A stretch of 64,000 nt of DNA, from NCBI GenBank assembly GCA_964475985.1, contig CAYYYP010000002.1, positions 62,001-126,000 on the forward strand, read 5' to 3'. This stretch comes from CAYYYP01 sp964475985 (GTDB lineage: Bacteria; Bdellovibrionota; UBA1018; CAYHWW01). The notes under the pieces are model-generated. The model made no database searches, was not told the origin of the DNA, and saw only the letters and a program-made list of their open reading frames with translations. Made by a program: the position numbers and the translations under genes. Numbering within the stretch: the first letter of the stretch is position 1; each line of letters starts with the position of its first letter. Below are positions 45,152-53,848 of the stretch, one piece after another.

Positions 45152-45237
45152 AATATTGCTTCGGAAACCGAAATATTGGAACTATGAAAAGAAGCCCTTT
45201 CCAAACTAATGGTCATTCATTAACCTAAATTCATTAA
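45152..45237. promoter_or_regulatory. Candidate MarR operator region
   Basis: The divergent region holds a dyad TTCGG-AAA-CCGAA (45160-45172) flanked by AATATT copies (45152-45157, 45172-45177), and a direct repeat ATTCATTAA at 45215-45223 and 45229-45237 with a 14-bp period, ending 4 bp before the start codon. MarR proteins usually bind such dyads at their own promoter; this is inferred. Confidence 0.4.
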
Positions 45238-45241
45238 AACT

Positions 45242-47218
45242 ATGAAAGCAAAAAAAGAGAAAACTATCTCCATTCCTCGTCAACTCAGCGAGGTGTTTCC
45301 TAAAATGATGAATTTATTTTATCGTTTGACCAAGGGTATGGGTTGTCCGGCGAACCTTACCATAGCGCAATTCAAGGTCGTGCAAAGCCTAGCGCAGTCG
45401 AGCGTTCCCGTGAGGATGTCGGATCTTTCGACGCAGCTTTCCATCAAACAAAGCACCCTTACGGATACGGTTAAAAAATTGGTTACGCTGGATCTCGTAA
45501 CACGGCAACGGCCCCAGTCCGACGACCGCGTGGTGGAGCTTAGCTTAACCGCTAACGCAAAAAAGCTCATGAAGGAGCACCAAAGTGTTCTTGTTAAAGT
45601 TTTCCAAATGATTTGCAAAAACCTGCCCGAAGCCGAGGCAAAGCAACTCTTAGATCATCATCTGCACATTTTTGAGGTGTATTCGAAAGTGAACTTAAAA
45701 ACAGAAGCAAATAAAAAAACGGTTAAATCGGCGGGGAAAAGTACTTTCAAAGACGGAGCATTGGCCACGGGCCAGGCGTCCTTACTGGGCGTTTTTGCAA
45801 TGCTTATGCTCGGGGTTTTTTCTAAACCTGCCTTTGCGCTCTCCCTGACGGAGTTCATCGCGCAAGTTGAGTCCGGTAATGATGACTTTAAAGCGCGCAG
45901 CGCTCGGGCCCAGGGGGCCTTTGAGCGGGCACATGAAGATGACCTGGTTTACGCACCAACATTTTTTGCTAAGACGGATCTTTTCTACGATAAGACCATC
46001 AAGAACAATCCCACCTTCCAAGGATCGTTGACCAGGGTAAATCGTTATAGTTTGGGAATTAGCAAAGTCACATCCTTTGGCACGCGCGCAGCACTTTCTT
46101 ACAATTTAACCTACACATCCTTTAAGGACACGAGTCTCGCCTTCGTGCCCCAACCTCAATATCACGAAGGTTCCCCTCGGATCGAAGTCTCCCAGCAGCT
46201 CTGGGGAACCGGATGGGGCAGTGTAGAGCGTGCCCGAACGGAAACCACTTCAGCTAAAGCTTTGGGTGATTCCTACCTTGATCTTTTTCAGAAAAAGCGT
46301 AGTCGGATTGACGCCATTAAGGCCTACTGGCGTTTGCTTGCGGCCCAAAAAATGGTGCTCATCAAACAAAATACGTTAGAGCGTGCGAAGGAACTTTTGA
46401 AATGGTCGGAGCGTAGGGTGAGTTTATCCTTGGTGGATCGAACTGACCTTTTGCAAGCGAAGTCCGCATTTCGAACTAGGGAAATTGAACTTGAGCTCGC
46501 CAAAAATGATCTCAAATCCATGGTGTTTCAGTTCAATGCTGCCCGCGGAGTTTTGGGTGGTGGAGGGGCATCGGAGGCACTAAATTTAGAGCCGTTGGAG
46601 GATGTTGATACGAAACATGTCCTGGAACTGCAGATCCCGCAACGCGGCGGGGCTAGAGAAGATGTGCTTGCTCAGGAACAAAAATTAAAGGGCATCGAAG
46701 CTTATTCGGTTTTACTCTACGAAAAGGCAAAGCCCACTTTGGAGTTCAAAGGGCTGTACTCCTTTAATAGTCGAAAAACCGAACGAGACGATGCTTTGCG
46801 GTATTCCTTTCAATCCACATATCCCCTCTGGGAATTTGGTCTTGAACTACGGGTGCCTTTGGATTTCCGATTAAACTCCGATTTGAGACACGCGGCGGCC
46901 CACGAAAGATTTGCCGCCGAGGCTGATTTAACGAGACGTGGTTTTGAGGCGGAGCAGCAGTGGCAAGATCTCAACCGGCAGTTTAGTGAGGTTCGCGCAC
47001 TATTGCTCGCGTCCATGGAGCTTGAGAAAGAACAAATGCAAAAGCTCAATCATGAGAAGTCTCGTCTGACGAACGGCCGTACTACCTTTTACCAGGTTCT
47101 AGTATTTGAGACGGATTATTCCTTAGCCCGCACCCAGGTGGTTGACCTTAAAACCAGACTCCTAAGCTTGCATGCCGATCTGCAAATGTTTCGCTCTGAA
47201 GAAAGGGCTGCCCTATGA
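45242..47218 (+). CDS. MarR regulator fused in frame to a TolC-type outer-membrane factor
   Basis: 658 aa without interruption. Residues about 15-150 are a MarR winged helix (IAQFKVVQSLAQ, MSDLSTQLSIKQSTLTDTVK, RQRPQSDDRVVELSLT). Residues 151-179 are a Lys-rich linker, 180-194 a hydrophobic helix ending in the AFA (197-199) signal-peptidase-like site, and 200-658 a TolC/OEP domain (coiled-coil blocks RIDAIKAYWRLLAAQKMVL, SLVDRTDLLQAKSAF, TTFYQVLVFETDYSLAR). An internal TTG (45761) could start a separate TolC but would leave an n-region without positive charge and a 2-nt spacing to GGAG. ATGA overlap with the pump gene. Confidence 0.85.
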   Translation: MKAKKEKTISIPRQLSEVFPKMMNLFYRLTKGMGCPANLTIAQFKVVQSLAQSSVPVRMSDLSTQLSIKQSTLTDTVKKLVTLDLVTRQRPQSDDRVVELSLTANAKKLMKEHQSVLVKVFQMICKNLPEAEAKQLLDHHLHIFEVYSKVNLKTEANKKTVKSAGKSTFKDGALATGQASLLGVFAMLMLGVFSKPAFALSLTEFIAQVESGNDDFKARSARAQGAFERAHEDDLVYAPTFFAKTDLFYDKTIKNNPTFQGSLTRVNRYSLGISKVTSFGTRAALSYNLTYTSFKDTSLAFVPQPQYHEGSPRIEVSQQLWGTGWGSVERARTETTSAKALGDSYLDLFQKKRSRIDAIKAYWRLLAAQKMVLIKQNTLERAKELLKWSERRVSLSLVDRTDLLQAKSAFRTREIELELAKNDLKSMVFQFNAARGVLGGGGASEALNLEPLEDVDTKHVLELQIPQRGGAREDVLAQEQKLKGIEAYSVLLYEKAKPTLEFKGLYSFNSRKTERDDALRYSFQSTYPLWEFGLELRVPLDFRLNSDLRHAAAHERFAAEADLTRRGFEAEQQWQDLNRQFSEVRALLLASMELEKEQMQKLNHEKSRLTNGRTTFYQVLVFETDYSLARTQVVDLKTRLLSLHADLQMFRSEERAAL

Positions 47219-50200
47219 ATTTAGCTGAACTTTCCATTAAACGGCCCATTTTCATCACATGTATTGTCATTTGCATTTTAGCCGTAGGTTATATTTCCCT
47301 TAAAGGTTTAGGGGTCGATCTCTTTCCCGATGTGACCTTTCCCGTCGTCACGGTGACTACAGTTTATCAAGGTGCAGCCCCCGGTGAGATTGAAACTCTG
47401 GTTTCAAAACCCCTGGAGGATGAAATCGGAACCTTGTCGGGAATCAAAAAGCTGAGATCGATCAATCGCGAAAGTACGAGTGTGGTGGTGGCGGAGTTCA
47501 CGCTTGAAACCGATATTAAATATGCTGAGCAACAGGTCAGGGACCGAGTAGGTTCGGCCAAAAGAAATCTTCCTAAAGATATTAAAGAGCCTGTCATAAG
47601 ACGGGTCGACCCTGCCGACCAGCCCATCCTCATTCTTTCCGTAGCGGCGGAGCTTGAGCCAGGAAAACTTTTTGATGTGGTCGATAACGATATTCGTCCT
47701 AAATTTGAACAAGTAAGCCAGGTGGGTCTCGTAGAAATCATTGGCGGACGTAAACGCGAAATCAAAGTGGAGCTTGACCGTAAAAAGTTAAAGGACCGGG
47801 AAATCTCGGCGACGCAAGTGAGCCAGCGCTTAGCGGTGGCTGGCCAAAACGTTCCCGCCGGTAAGTTTGATCGCACGGCAAATGAAATCACTTTCCGCAC
47901 TATGGGTGAATTCAACGTTTTAGAAGATATTAAAAGCACCATCGCAAACTTCATGGGTAACGATGTGCCCATCACCATTGCGAGCTTGGGTAATGTAGTA
48001 GATTCCCTGGAGGATGAAAGAACCAGGGCCTATGTAAACGGGAAATCTTCGCTGTTTTTATATGTATTTAAGCAATCGGGCGCCAATACCGTAGCGGTGG
48101 TGGATGCCGTTCAGAGAAAGTTTGAAAGCCTAAACACGGATCTTGCGCGTTTGCCTGGCCAGCCTAAAATTTCGTTAGTTCGGGATGGTGCAAAATACAT
48201 TCGCGCCAACGTGGAGGATGTAAAGGATTCCATTTTCCTGGGCATCGTTCTCACCATCATTGTCGTATTTTATTTTTTAGGTAGCGCACGTTCTACCTTC
48301 ATCACAGGATTGGCCTTGCCCAACAGTCTCATTGGCGCATTTATTCTCATGGCCTATTTCGGATTCACTATCAACATTATGACCCTGCTTGCACTGAGCT
48401 TAAGTGTCGGTCTGCTTATCGATGATGCCATCGTCGTGCGGGAAAATATTTTTAGGCATTTAGAGATGGGTAAAACTCCCAAACAGGCGGCCCTAGAAGG
48501 CACCGCCGAAGTAAGGCTTGCGGTCATTGCGACCACCCTCACGGTTATTGCCGTCTTTGGTCCCATCGCATTTTTAAAGGGTGTCACTGGCCAGTTCTTT
48601 AAACAATTCGGATTGACCATTTGTTTTGCCATGGCCATCAGCCTTTTTGATGCGCTCACCATCGCGCCTATGTTGTCGGCTTATTTCGCCGGACAGTTGC
48701 ATAACAATGAGCATAAGGAGAACGCTGCGAAAAAAACCTCGTCGTCGGCCATCGGTCGATTTTTTTCGGCAATTTACCATGCCACTTTAGGGAAGACCGT
48801 CGTACTCTTTCAGCGATTTCAAGATCACCTTGAGCATCTTTATCGTAGGGTGTTGGCATGGGTGCTTTATCGTCCAAAAACCACTTTACTCATCTCCATG
48901 GTTTTATTCGTCGGGAGTTGTTCCACGGTAACAAAGATCCCAAAAACGTTCCTACCACCCCAGGATGCGGGTGAGTTTTCCGTAGGTCTAGATTTACCGC
49001 CCGGTGCAAGCTTAACGGCAATGACCGAAGCCGCACTCAAAGTGGATGAGCTCATTCGCAGCAATAAAGAAGTTCATCTCACGGCACTTACTGTAGGGGG
49101 CCGGGATGGCGAAGCAAACGTTGCTGACCTCTATGTAAACCTTGTGCCGGCAGAAGAACGAAAACTGAATACCAGCGGCGTAAAACAAAACTTGCGTGAT
49201 CAGCTGGCCAAGGACTTTGCTTACACTAACCCTAAGGTTAAGGATTACGATGCCGTGGGTGGAGGAATGCGTCCGTTTAATCTTGAAATCATGGGATCTG
49301 ATCCCGATGAGCTTGAAAAATATGCCACTAAGGTTTTTGCCGAAGTTCGTAAACACCCTGGGCTAAAAGATGTGGACTTGGACTTTAAGGCCGGAAAACC
49401 TGAATTCCGCATCGTACCCGACAAACGTCGGGCTCAAATGTTGGGTGTTTCCACTATTCTCATGGGTTCTGAACTCAGAAATCAAATTGAAGGTGAAACT
49501 CCCGCAAAGCTGCGCCAACTCGGCAGAGAGTACGATATTCGCGTACGCCTCAAAGATGACCAGCGCAATCTTCGTGAGTCCTTTCACGAGACCTTCGTGC
49601 CTAATATCAATAACTCACTGGTACGCGTAGATAGCGTCGCTAAGCCTGTGGACACCACGGGGGCTTCAAAAATTACTAGGGTGGATAGGAATCGTTATAT
49701 TTTAATTTCGTCCGATATTACGCCCGGTGCGGGCCTGGGTAATATTATGCAGGATCTAACAAAACTTCTTGAGGTGGATATGAAAATTCCTCCTGGAATG
49801 AGATACGCGTTCACGGGTCAGGCGGAGAATTTTAAAGAGCTTGGCGATAGCGTCGTTATGGCCATTACCCTTGCCATCCTTTTTATCTTTCTCATTCTAT
49901 CAAGCCTTTATGAGTCGTTTATTACCCCGGTGACCATCATGGTTGCGTTACCCCTTGCGGTTTGCGGTTCTCTACTGGCTTTGTTTTTAACGGGGCAAAG
50001 CTTAAATATTTTTTCCATGATCGGGGTCATTATGCTGCTCGGGGTGGCGACAAAAAATTCCATTCTTTTGGTGGACTACGCAAACCAGCTTTTGGAAGCT
50101 GGGACTTCGTTGAATGAAGCGATCATTAAGTCAGGGGCCACAAGGCTTCGTCCTATTCTCATGACCACCATGGCCCTTATTGCGGGAACTTTTCCCGTAG

Positions 50201-50373
50201 CGCTAGGTCTTAATGAAGCGTCTAGGCAGCGTACGAGTATGGGCATTGCGATCATTGGCGGGCTCGTAAGCTCAACGCTGCTAACGTTGGTTGTGGTCCC
50301 AGTGGTTTTTTCAGGCATCACCCGATTTCGTTGGTGGCTAAAAAGTAAAAGATCGGCCAAAGTAGTCGCATGA
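47215..50373 (+). CDS. RND efflux pump, HAE-1/AcrB-like
   Basis: 1052 aa, 12 membrane helices in two repeats with two large periplasmic loops. N-terminal LSIKRPIFITCIVICILAV, YQGAAPGEIETLVSKPLED, the proton-relay Asp pair in LSLSVGLLIDDAIVVREN (D403, D404), and MLLGVATKNSILLVDYAN are diagnostic. Proton-driven export of drugs or lipids. The usual periplasmic adaptor gene is absent from the operon: the outer-membrane factor is directly before it and mscL directly after it. Confidence 0.96.
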   Translation: MNLAELSIKRPIFITCIVICILAVGYISLKGLGVDLFPDVTFPVVTVTTVYQGAAPGEIETLVSKPLEDEIGTLSGIKKLRSINRESTSVVVAEFTLETDIKYAEQQVRDRVGSAKRNLPKDIKEPVIRRVDPADQPILILSVAAELEPGKLFDVVDNDIRPKFEQVSQVGLVEIIGGRKREIKVELDRKKLKDREISATQVSQRLAVAGQNVPAGKFDRTANEITFRTMGEFNVLEDIKSTIANFMGNDVPITIASLGNVVDSLEDERTRAYVNGKSSLFLYVFKQSGANTVAVVDAVQRKFESLNTDLARLPGQPKISLVRDGAKYIRANVEDVKDSIFLGIVLTIIVVFYFLGSARSTFITGLALPNSLIGAFILMAYFGFTINIMTLLALSLSVGLLIDDAIVVRENIFRHLEMGKTPKQAALEGTAEVRLAVIATTLTVIAVFGPIAFLKGVTGQFFKQFGLTICFAMAISLFDALTIAPMLSAYFAGQLHNNEHKENAAKKTSSSAIGRFFSAIYHATLGKTVVLFQRFQDHLEHLYRRVLAWVLYRPKTTLLISMVLFVGSCSTVTKIPKTFLPPQDAGEFSVGLDLPPGASLTAMTEAALKVDELIRSNKEVHLTALTVGGRDGEANVADLYVNLVPAEERKLNTSGVKQNLRDQLAKDFAYTNPKVKDYDAVGGGMRPFNLEIMGSDPDELEKYATKVFAEVRKHPGLKDVDLDFKAGKPEFRIVPDKRRAQMLGVSTILMGSELRNQIEGETPAKLRQLGREYDIRVRLKDDQRNLRESFHETFVPNINNSLVRVDSVAKPVDTTGASKITRVDRNRYILISSDITPGAGLGNIMQDLTKLLEVDMKIPPGMRYAFTGQAENFKELGDSVVMAITLAILFIFLILSSLYESFITPVTIMVALPLAVCGSLLALFLTGQSLNIFSMIGVIMLLGVATKNSILLVDYANQLLEAGTSLNEAIIKSGATRLRPILMTTMALIAGTFPVALGLNEASRQRTSMGIAIIGGLVSSTLLTLVVVPVVFSGITRFRWWLKSKRSAKVVA

Positions 50374-50690
50374 GAATAGAGATGAGTGAATTCCTAGATT
50401 TTCTGAAACGGCAAAACATCGTCGGGCTTGCAACGGCGGTAATCATCGGTGGAAAACTCAATGAACTTATAACGAGCATTGTAAATGATTTCGTGATGCC
50501 TATCTTTTTGCAGCCAGCGCTTAGGGCTGCCCACGTAGACGATATTAAGAAACTTCATTTTAGTGGAATCTATTACGGAAAAGTTCTCGGCGCCGGCATC
50601 GACTTTATTTTAGTGGCCCTGATTATATATTTTATCGTGAAACTTATTTTGAAGGATCCATCTCAAACTTTTCCCGTGAAAAAAGTTTGA
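50370..50690 (+). CDS. mscL: Large-conductance mechanosensitive channel
   Basis: 106 aa, shorter than the E. coli protein (136 aa). TM1 NIVGLATAVIIGGKLNELITS and TM2 GIDFILVALIIYFIVKLIL with a short periplasmic loop match MscL. The usual C-terminal helical bundle is mostly absent. ATGA overlap with the pump gene; ATG 50382 is an alternative start giving the more typical MSEFLDF N-terminus. Protects against hypo-osmotic shock. Confidence 0.85.
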   Translation: MRIEMSEFLDFLKRQNIVGLATAVIIGGKLNELITSIVNDFVMPIFLQPALRAAHVDDIKKLHFSGIYYGKVLGAGIDFILVALIIYFIVKLILKDPSQTFPVKKV

Positions 50691-50718
50691 TTTTAGGGCG
50701 CACTAAGAAGTGGTCGGA

Positions 50719-51534
50719 CTAGCGGTTCAGTCTGCGTAACTCACGATACATGAAGCAGAAGCGATGAATCGCGGTGTAATTTGCAAATACTGCTACCAAG
50801 AGAATAGAAAATAATAGTGGGTAGTGAAGTGCTTGAGCAAAGCTAGGTTCTACGACTTCTAGCCAAGGTGAAAAAAGCGGGCTTAGAAACGCTCCGGCGC
50901 CAAGATAAACTGCACGTTCCGGACGCCTCATGTAGCCTTTAGGTACCGGCACCCCGAGTGCTTCGCCCTTAGCTTGAGAATAACTGACAAGATAGGATCC
51001 GAGTAGAGCCGCTAAAACTAAAGCCATGGCACCCGCATGAAAACGGTAATAGATACAAAAACCACCGAGATAAAAAAACTCAGTATAGCGATCGATGGTA
51101 GCGTCAAGCACTTCGCCGGCATCACTTGCTACGCCGCGCGACCTTGCAACCATTCCATCTACCGCATCTAAAAGTGCTGATAGAATGGAGAGCCCACCGG
51201 CAGCCGCCACCTGACCAAATGCAGCAGTGACTCCTGCAATGAAACCCAGGATTAAGCAGGACCAGGAAAAAAGATTAGGCGAAAGTTCAAGTTGGGTCGC
51301 CCATTTGCCTAAGGGCGAGATCACCCAATAACCAAATTCCATGGGCACTTGCCCCAAAAAAGGTGAACCACCTTGTTTTTGAACGCGGGCGCTTGAATGC
51401 CGGCCGCCCAAGGTTTCGCGTAAAACAAAACCTAAAAAAGCTACGACGACTAAAAGAGTCGTGGCGCCGACGGCCACGACCCCATAACTATATTCAAATC
51501 CGGTATTACCGAGCGGCACTCTCATCAACTCCAT
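50719..51534 (-). CDS. CDP-alcohol phosphatidyltransferase (probable phosphatidylinositol-phosphate synthase)
   Basis: About 271 aa membrane protein. The full family motif D-x2-DG-x2-AR-x8-G-x3-D-x3-D is present in LLDAVDGMVARSRGVASD and GEVLDATID. It joins a CDP-activated lipid to an alcohol. Because it overlaps the 3' end of the inositol-phosphate synthase gene, inositol 3-phosphate is the likely acceptor. Start ATG 51534 is chosen; TTG 51549 is possible. No lipid phosphatase gene adjoins. Confidence 0.87.
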   Translation of the reverse strand: MELMRVPLGNTGFEYSYGVVAVGATTLLVVVAFLGFVLRETLGGRHSSARVQKQGGSPFLGQVPMEFGYWVISPLGKWATQLELSPNLFSWSCLILGFIAGVTAAFGQVAAAGGLSILSALLDAVDGMVARSRGVASDAGEVLDATIDRYTEFFYLGGFCIYYRFHAGAMALVLAALLGSYLVSYSQAKGEALGVPVPKGYMRRPERAVYLGAGAFLSPLFSPWLEVVEPSFAQALHYPLLFSILLVAVFANYTAIHRFCFMYRELRRLNR

Positions 51535-52906
51535 AGTAAGTGAGACCAAGATGATTGATGAGCTCTTCCCCGCAGATAAAACGCAATGTATTCTCGAGTT
51601 TTAGTTTTTGGATGAAAAGATCATGTTCTGGATGAAGCCCTGGAGCAACAATCGGACACTTGAAATAGAAGCTCATCCATTCCTGAATTCCGGAAAAACC
51701 TGAACGTTCAGCAAGGTCAAGAAACAAGGCCAAATCAAGGACAATGGGCGCTGCAAGAATGCTGTCACGACACAAAAAGTTAACCTTGATTTGCATGGGG
51801 TAGCCTAACCAGCCAAAGATATCGATGTTATCCCAGCCTTCTTTATTATCGCCCCGCGGAGGGTAATAATTGATTCTCACTAAGTGATGGATGTCTCCGT
51901 ACAGGTCCGGGAAAAGCTCTGGTTGAAGAATTTCTTCTAAAACGGAGAGTTTGGTAATTTCCTTAGATTTAAAAGAGCCTGGATCATCGAGAACTTCGCC
52001 GTCACGGTTGCCAAGAATATTGGTTGAGTACCAGCCGTTCAAACCTAAAAGCCTTGCCTTAAGCGCTGGGGCAAGTGCGGTTTTAATCAGGGTTTGACCT
52101 GTTTTGAAGTCGCTACCAGCGATGGGAACGCCATTTTTTTGGGCTAGTTCCTGAAGGGCAGGCAATTCAACGGATTGATTGGGAGAGCCGTTGGCGTAAG
52201 GAACTTTTTCCATGAGTGCGGCATAGGTGTAGATCATACTCGGCGCAATTCCTGGATCATTCTTTCTTAAGCCTTCTTCGAACTTCACTAAAGAAGAATG
52301 CACATCTCCCAATTTCACGTAAGATTCAGTTGAGGCACACCAAACCATCACCACGCGGCTCAAATTATTGGTGCGTACGAAATTCCGAATATCTTCCCGA
52401 AGCAGCTGCGCCATGTCCCATTTGGTGGCGGCCTTCTTAATGTTTGGTCCTGAAATACGTTTGATGAATTCAGGATCGAAAACGGCAGGCATGGGCACGA
52501 TTTTTTCAAGCGCTGGCCTGAGTTCGTCGACCAAACGGTCGTCAAGCACGCGAGCTTTCCGCGCAGCTTCGTAAGCGTTGTCGGAATAAATATCCCAGCC
52601 ACCAAAAATGATGTCATCGAGTTTCGTAAGTGGCAAAAAATCACAAACGTCTACGATACGGTTCTCATCCCGTTTGCCCAAACGCATCTTTCCCATTTGG
52701 GTAAAGGAACCCACTGGTTTGGCAATGCCTTTTTTCACCGCTTCAACTCCGGCAATCATCGTGGTTGCAACCGCACCTAGGCCTGGCATTAAAATCCCAA
52801 GTTTGCCTTCTGCGGGACGAGTCTTAGGAGCGATGGGCCGGCTCCCGGACGAAGATGAATTTGTAGATGCGCTGCTTGAAGTGGATGAAGGGCGACTTGC
52901 TGTCAT
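51506..52906 (-). CDS. ino1: Inositol-3-phosphate synthase
   Basis: 466 aa. Converts glucose 6-phosphate to inositol 3-phosphate with NAD. LGILMPGLGAVATTMIAG binds NAD. NGWYSTNILGNRDGEVLDDP, FKSKEITKLSVLEEIL and IKVNFLCRDSILAAPIVLD are typical of this family. The N-terminus has about 30 Ser/Pro-rich residues before the fold. First gene of a two-gene unit with the CDP-alcohol transferase (29-bp overlap with the chosen start). Confidence 0.94.
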   Translation of the reverse strand: MTASRPSSTSSSASTNSSSSGSRPIAPKTRPAEGKLGILMPGLGAVATTMIAGVEAVKKGIAKPVGSFTQMGKMRLGKRDENRIVDVCDFLPLTKLDDIIFGGWDIYSDNAYEAARKARVLDDRLVDELRPALEKIVPMPAVFDPEFIKRISGPNIKKAATKWDMAQLLREDIRNFVRTNNLSRVVMVWCASTESYVKLGDVHSSLVKFEEGLRKNDPGIAPSMIYTYAALMEKVPYANGSPNQSVELPALQELAQKNGVPIAGSDFKTGQTLIKTALAPALKARLLGLNGWYSTNILGNRDGEVLDDPGSFKSKEITKLSVLEEILQPELFPDLYGDIHHLVRINYYPPRGDNKEGWDNIDIFGWLGYPMQIKVNFLCRDSILAAPIVLDLALFLDLAERSGFSGIQEWMSFYFKCPIVAPGLHPEHDLFIQKLKLENTLRFICGEELINHLGLTYYGVDESAAR

Positions 52907-53031
52907 GGATGTTCTCCTAAACGTTAGAATTCTTCCCTCCTACACCGCTTTGGCCCGTTTGTCTTTGCAAATTACAGTTTACGAGCCCCAAGGACTGTTG
53001 GTAGCTCTCCGGGAAGAAAGCGAGAAAAATT

Positions 53032-53562
53032 ATGGTTCGTATTTATCAAAAGGCTCCAGAGTTTACGACACAAGCATACTTCCAAGGCAAAATCCAAAAC
53101 CTGTCCCTTAAAGACTACAAGGGGAAATGGGTTGTGCTTTTCTTTTATCCCTTGGATTTTACTTTTGTTTGCCCAACTGAAATTCAACAGTTCAGCGAGC
53201 GCCACGATCAGTTCAAGCGTTTGAATTGTGAAATTCTTGGGGGAAGTGTTGATAGCCCGTACAGCCATGAAGCCTGGTCAAAGGCGTCATTAGGGGAACA
53301 GAAGTTTCCTCTGATTTCTGATTTGAACCATGCCATCAGCACGGCTTACGGCTGCTATATCGAAGATAAAGGCGTGACGCTTCGTTCGACATTCATTATT
53401 AATCCCGAGGGCGCGCTTCATTACATCGCGCACAATCCTTTGGACGTTGGTCGTTCGGCCGATGAAGTCCTGCGATTGGTTCAAGCCCTGCAGACCGGTG
53501 AGCTTTGCCAGGCAGGTTGGACGAGCGGCGAAAAAACTTTGACGCAGAAGCTAAAAAAGTAA
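53032..53562 (+). CDS. 2-Cys peroxiredoxin (AhpC/TSA family)
   Basis: 176 aa. Peroxidatic Cys in LDFTFVCPTEI (C47) and resolving Cys in GELCQAGW (C159). Other blocks: VVLFFYPLDF, GGSVDSPYSHEAW, FPLISD, STFIINPEGALHYI. Reduces peroxides. Divergent from the inositol synthase gene with 125 bp between starts. No reductase gene adjoins. Confidence 0.95.
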   Translation: MVRIYQKAPEFTTQAYFQGKIQNLSLKDYKGKWVVLFFYPLDFTFVCPTEIQQFSERHDQFKRLNCEILGGSVDSPYSHEAWSKASLGEQKFPLISDLNHAISTAYGCYIEDKGVTLRSTFIINPEGALHYIAHNPLDVGRSADEVLRLVQALQTGELCQAGWTSGEKTLTQKLKK

Positions 53563-53681
53563 TTTCTTGAGCCGGGGTTTTGCGTGTGGCGCTTTGCTCC
53601 ATGTGATGCTGAGCGTTGTGCGAGACTCCGGTTCAAATTTGACTTTGCTGCGGGAACATCTTTAGATCAGTTAAGAGAATG

Positions 53682-53735
53682 TTTTTTCAATTCACATCTG
53701 AAAAAGGTGTAAAATAAGGATGTAAATTGAAAAAA
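53682..53735. repeat. Long AT-rich inverted repeat downstream of the peroxiredoxin gene
   Basis: 17-nt arms TTTTTTCAATTCACATC (53682-53698) and GATGTAAATTGAAAAAA (53719-53735) pair with one C/A mismatch across a 20-nt loop. It stands in the 286-bp gap 53563-53848, which has no other gene. It could be a terminator for the peroxiredoxin transcript or an operator for the next gene. The loop and second arm contain two TGTAAA copies. Confidence 0.55.
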
Positions 53736-53848
53736 AGATGTTTTCGAAACTAAGCCTTATGCCTGGTAATTGCACTTCAGTGATGGAGCGCCATGAAGGT
53801 TGTATGGCTAGCGCGGTTACGGTTGGCTACGGTTGGCAATGATGAGCT

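Noticed and set aside
52608..53111. 167-codon plus-strand frame opposite the inositol synthase start
   Set aside because: Mostly antisense to the well-supported ino1 gene and overlapping the peroxiredoxin start in another frame.
53782..53841. 19-codon frame before the 53849 gene
   Set aside because: No ribosome-binding site, no leader-peptide features; the short TACGGTTGG tandem in it looks accidental.
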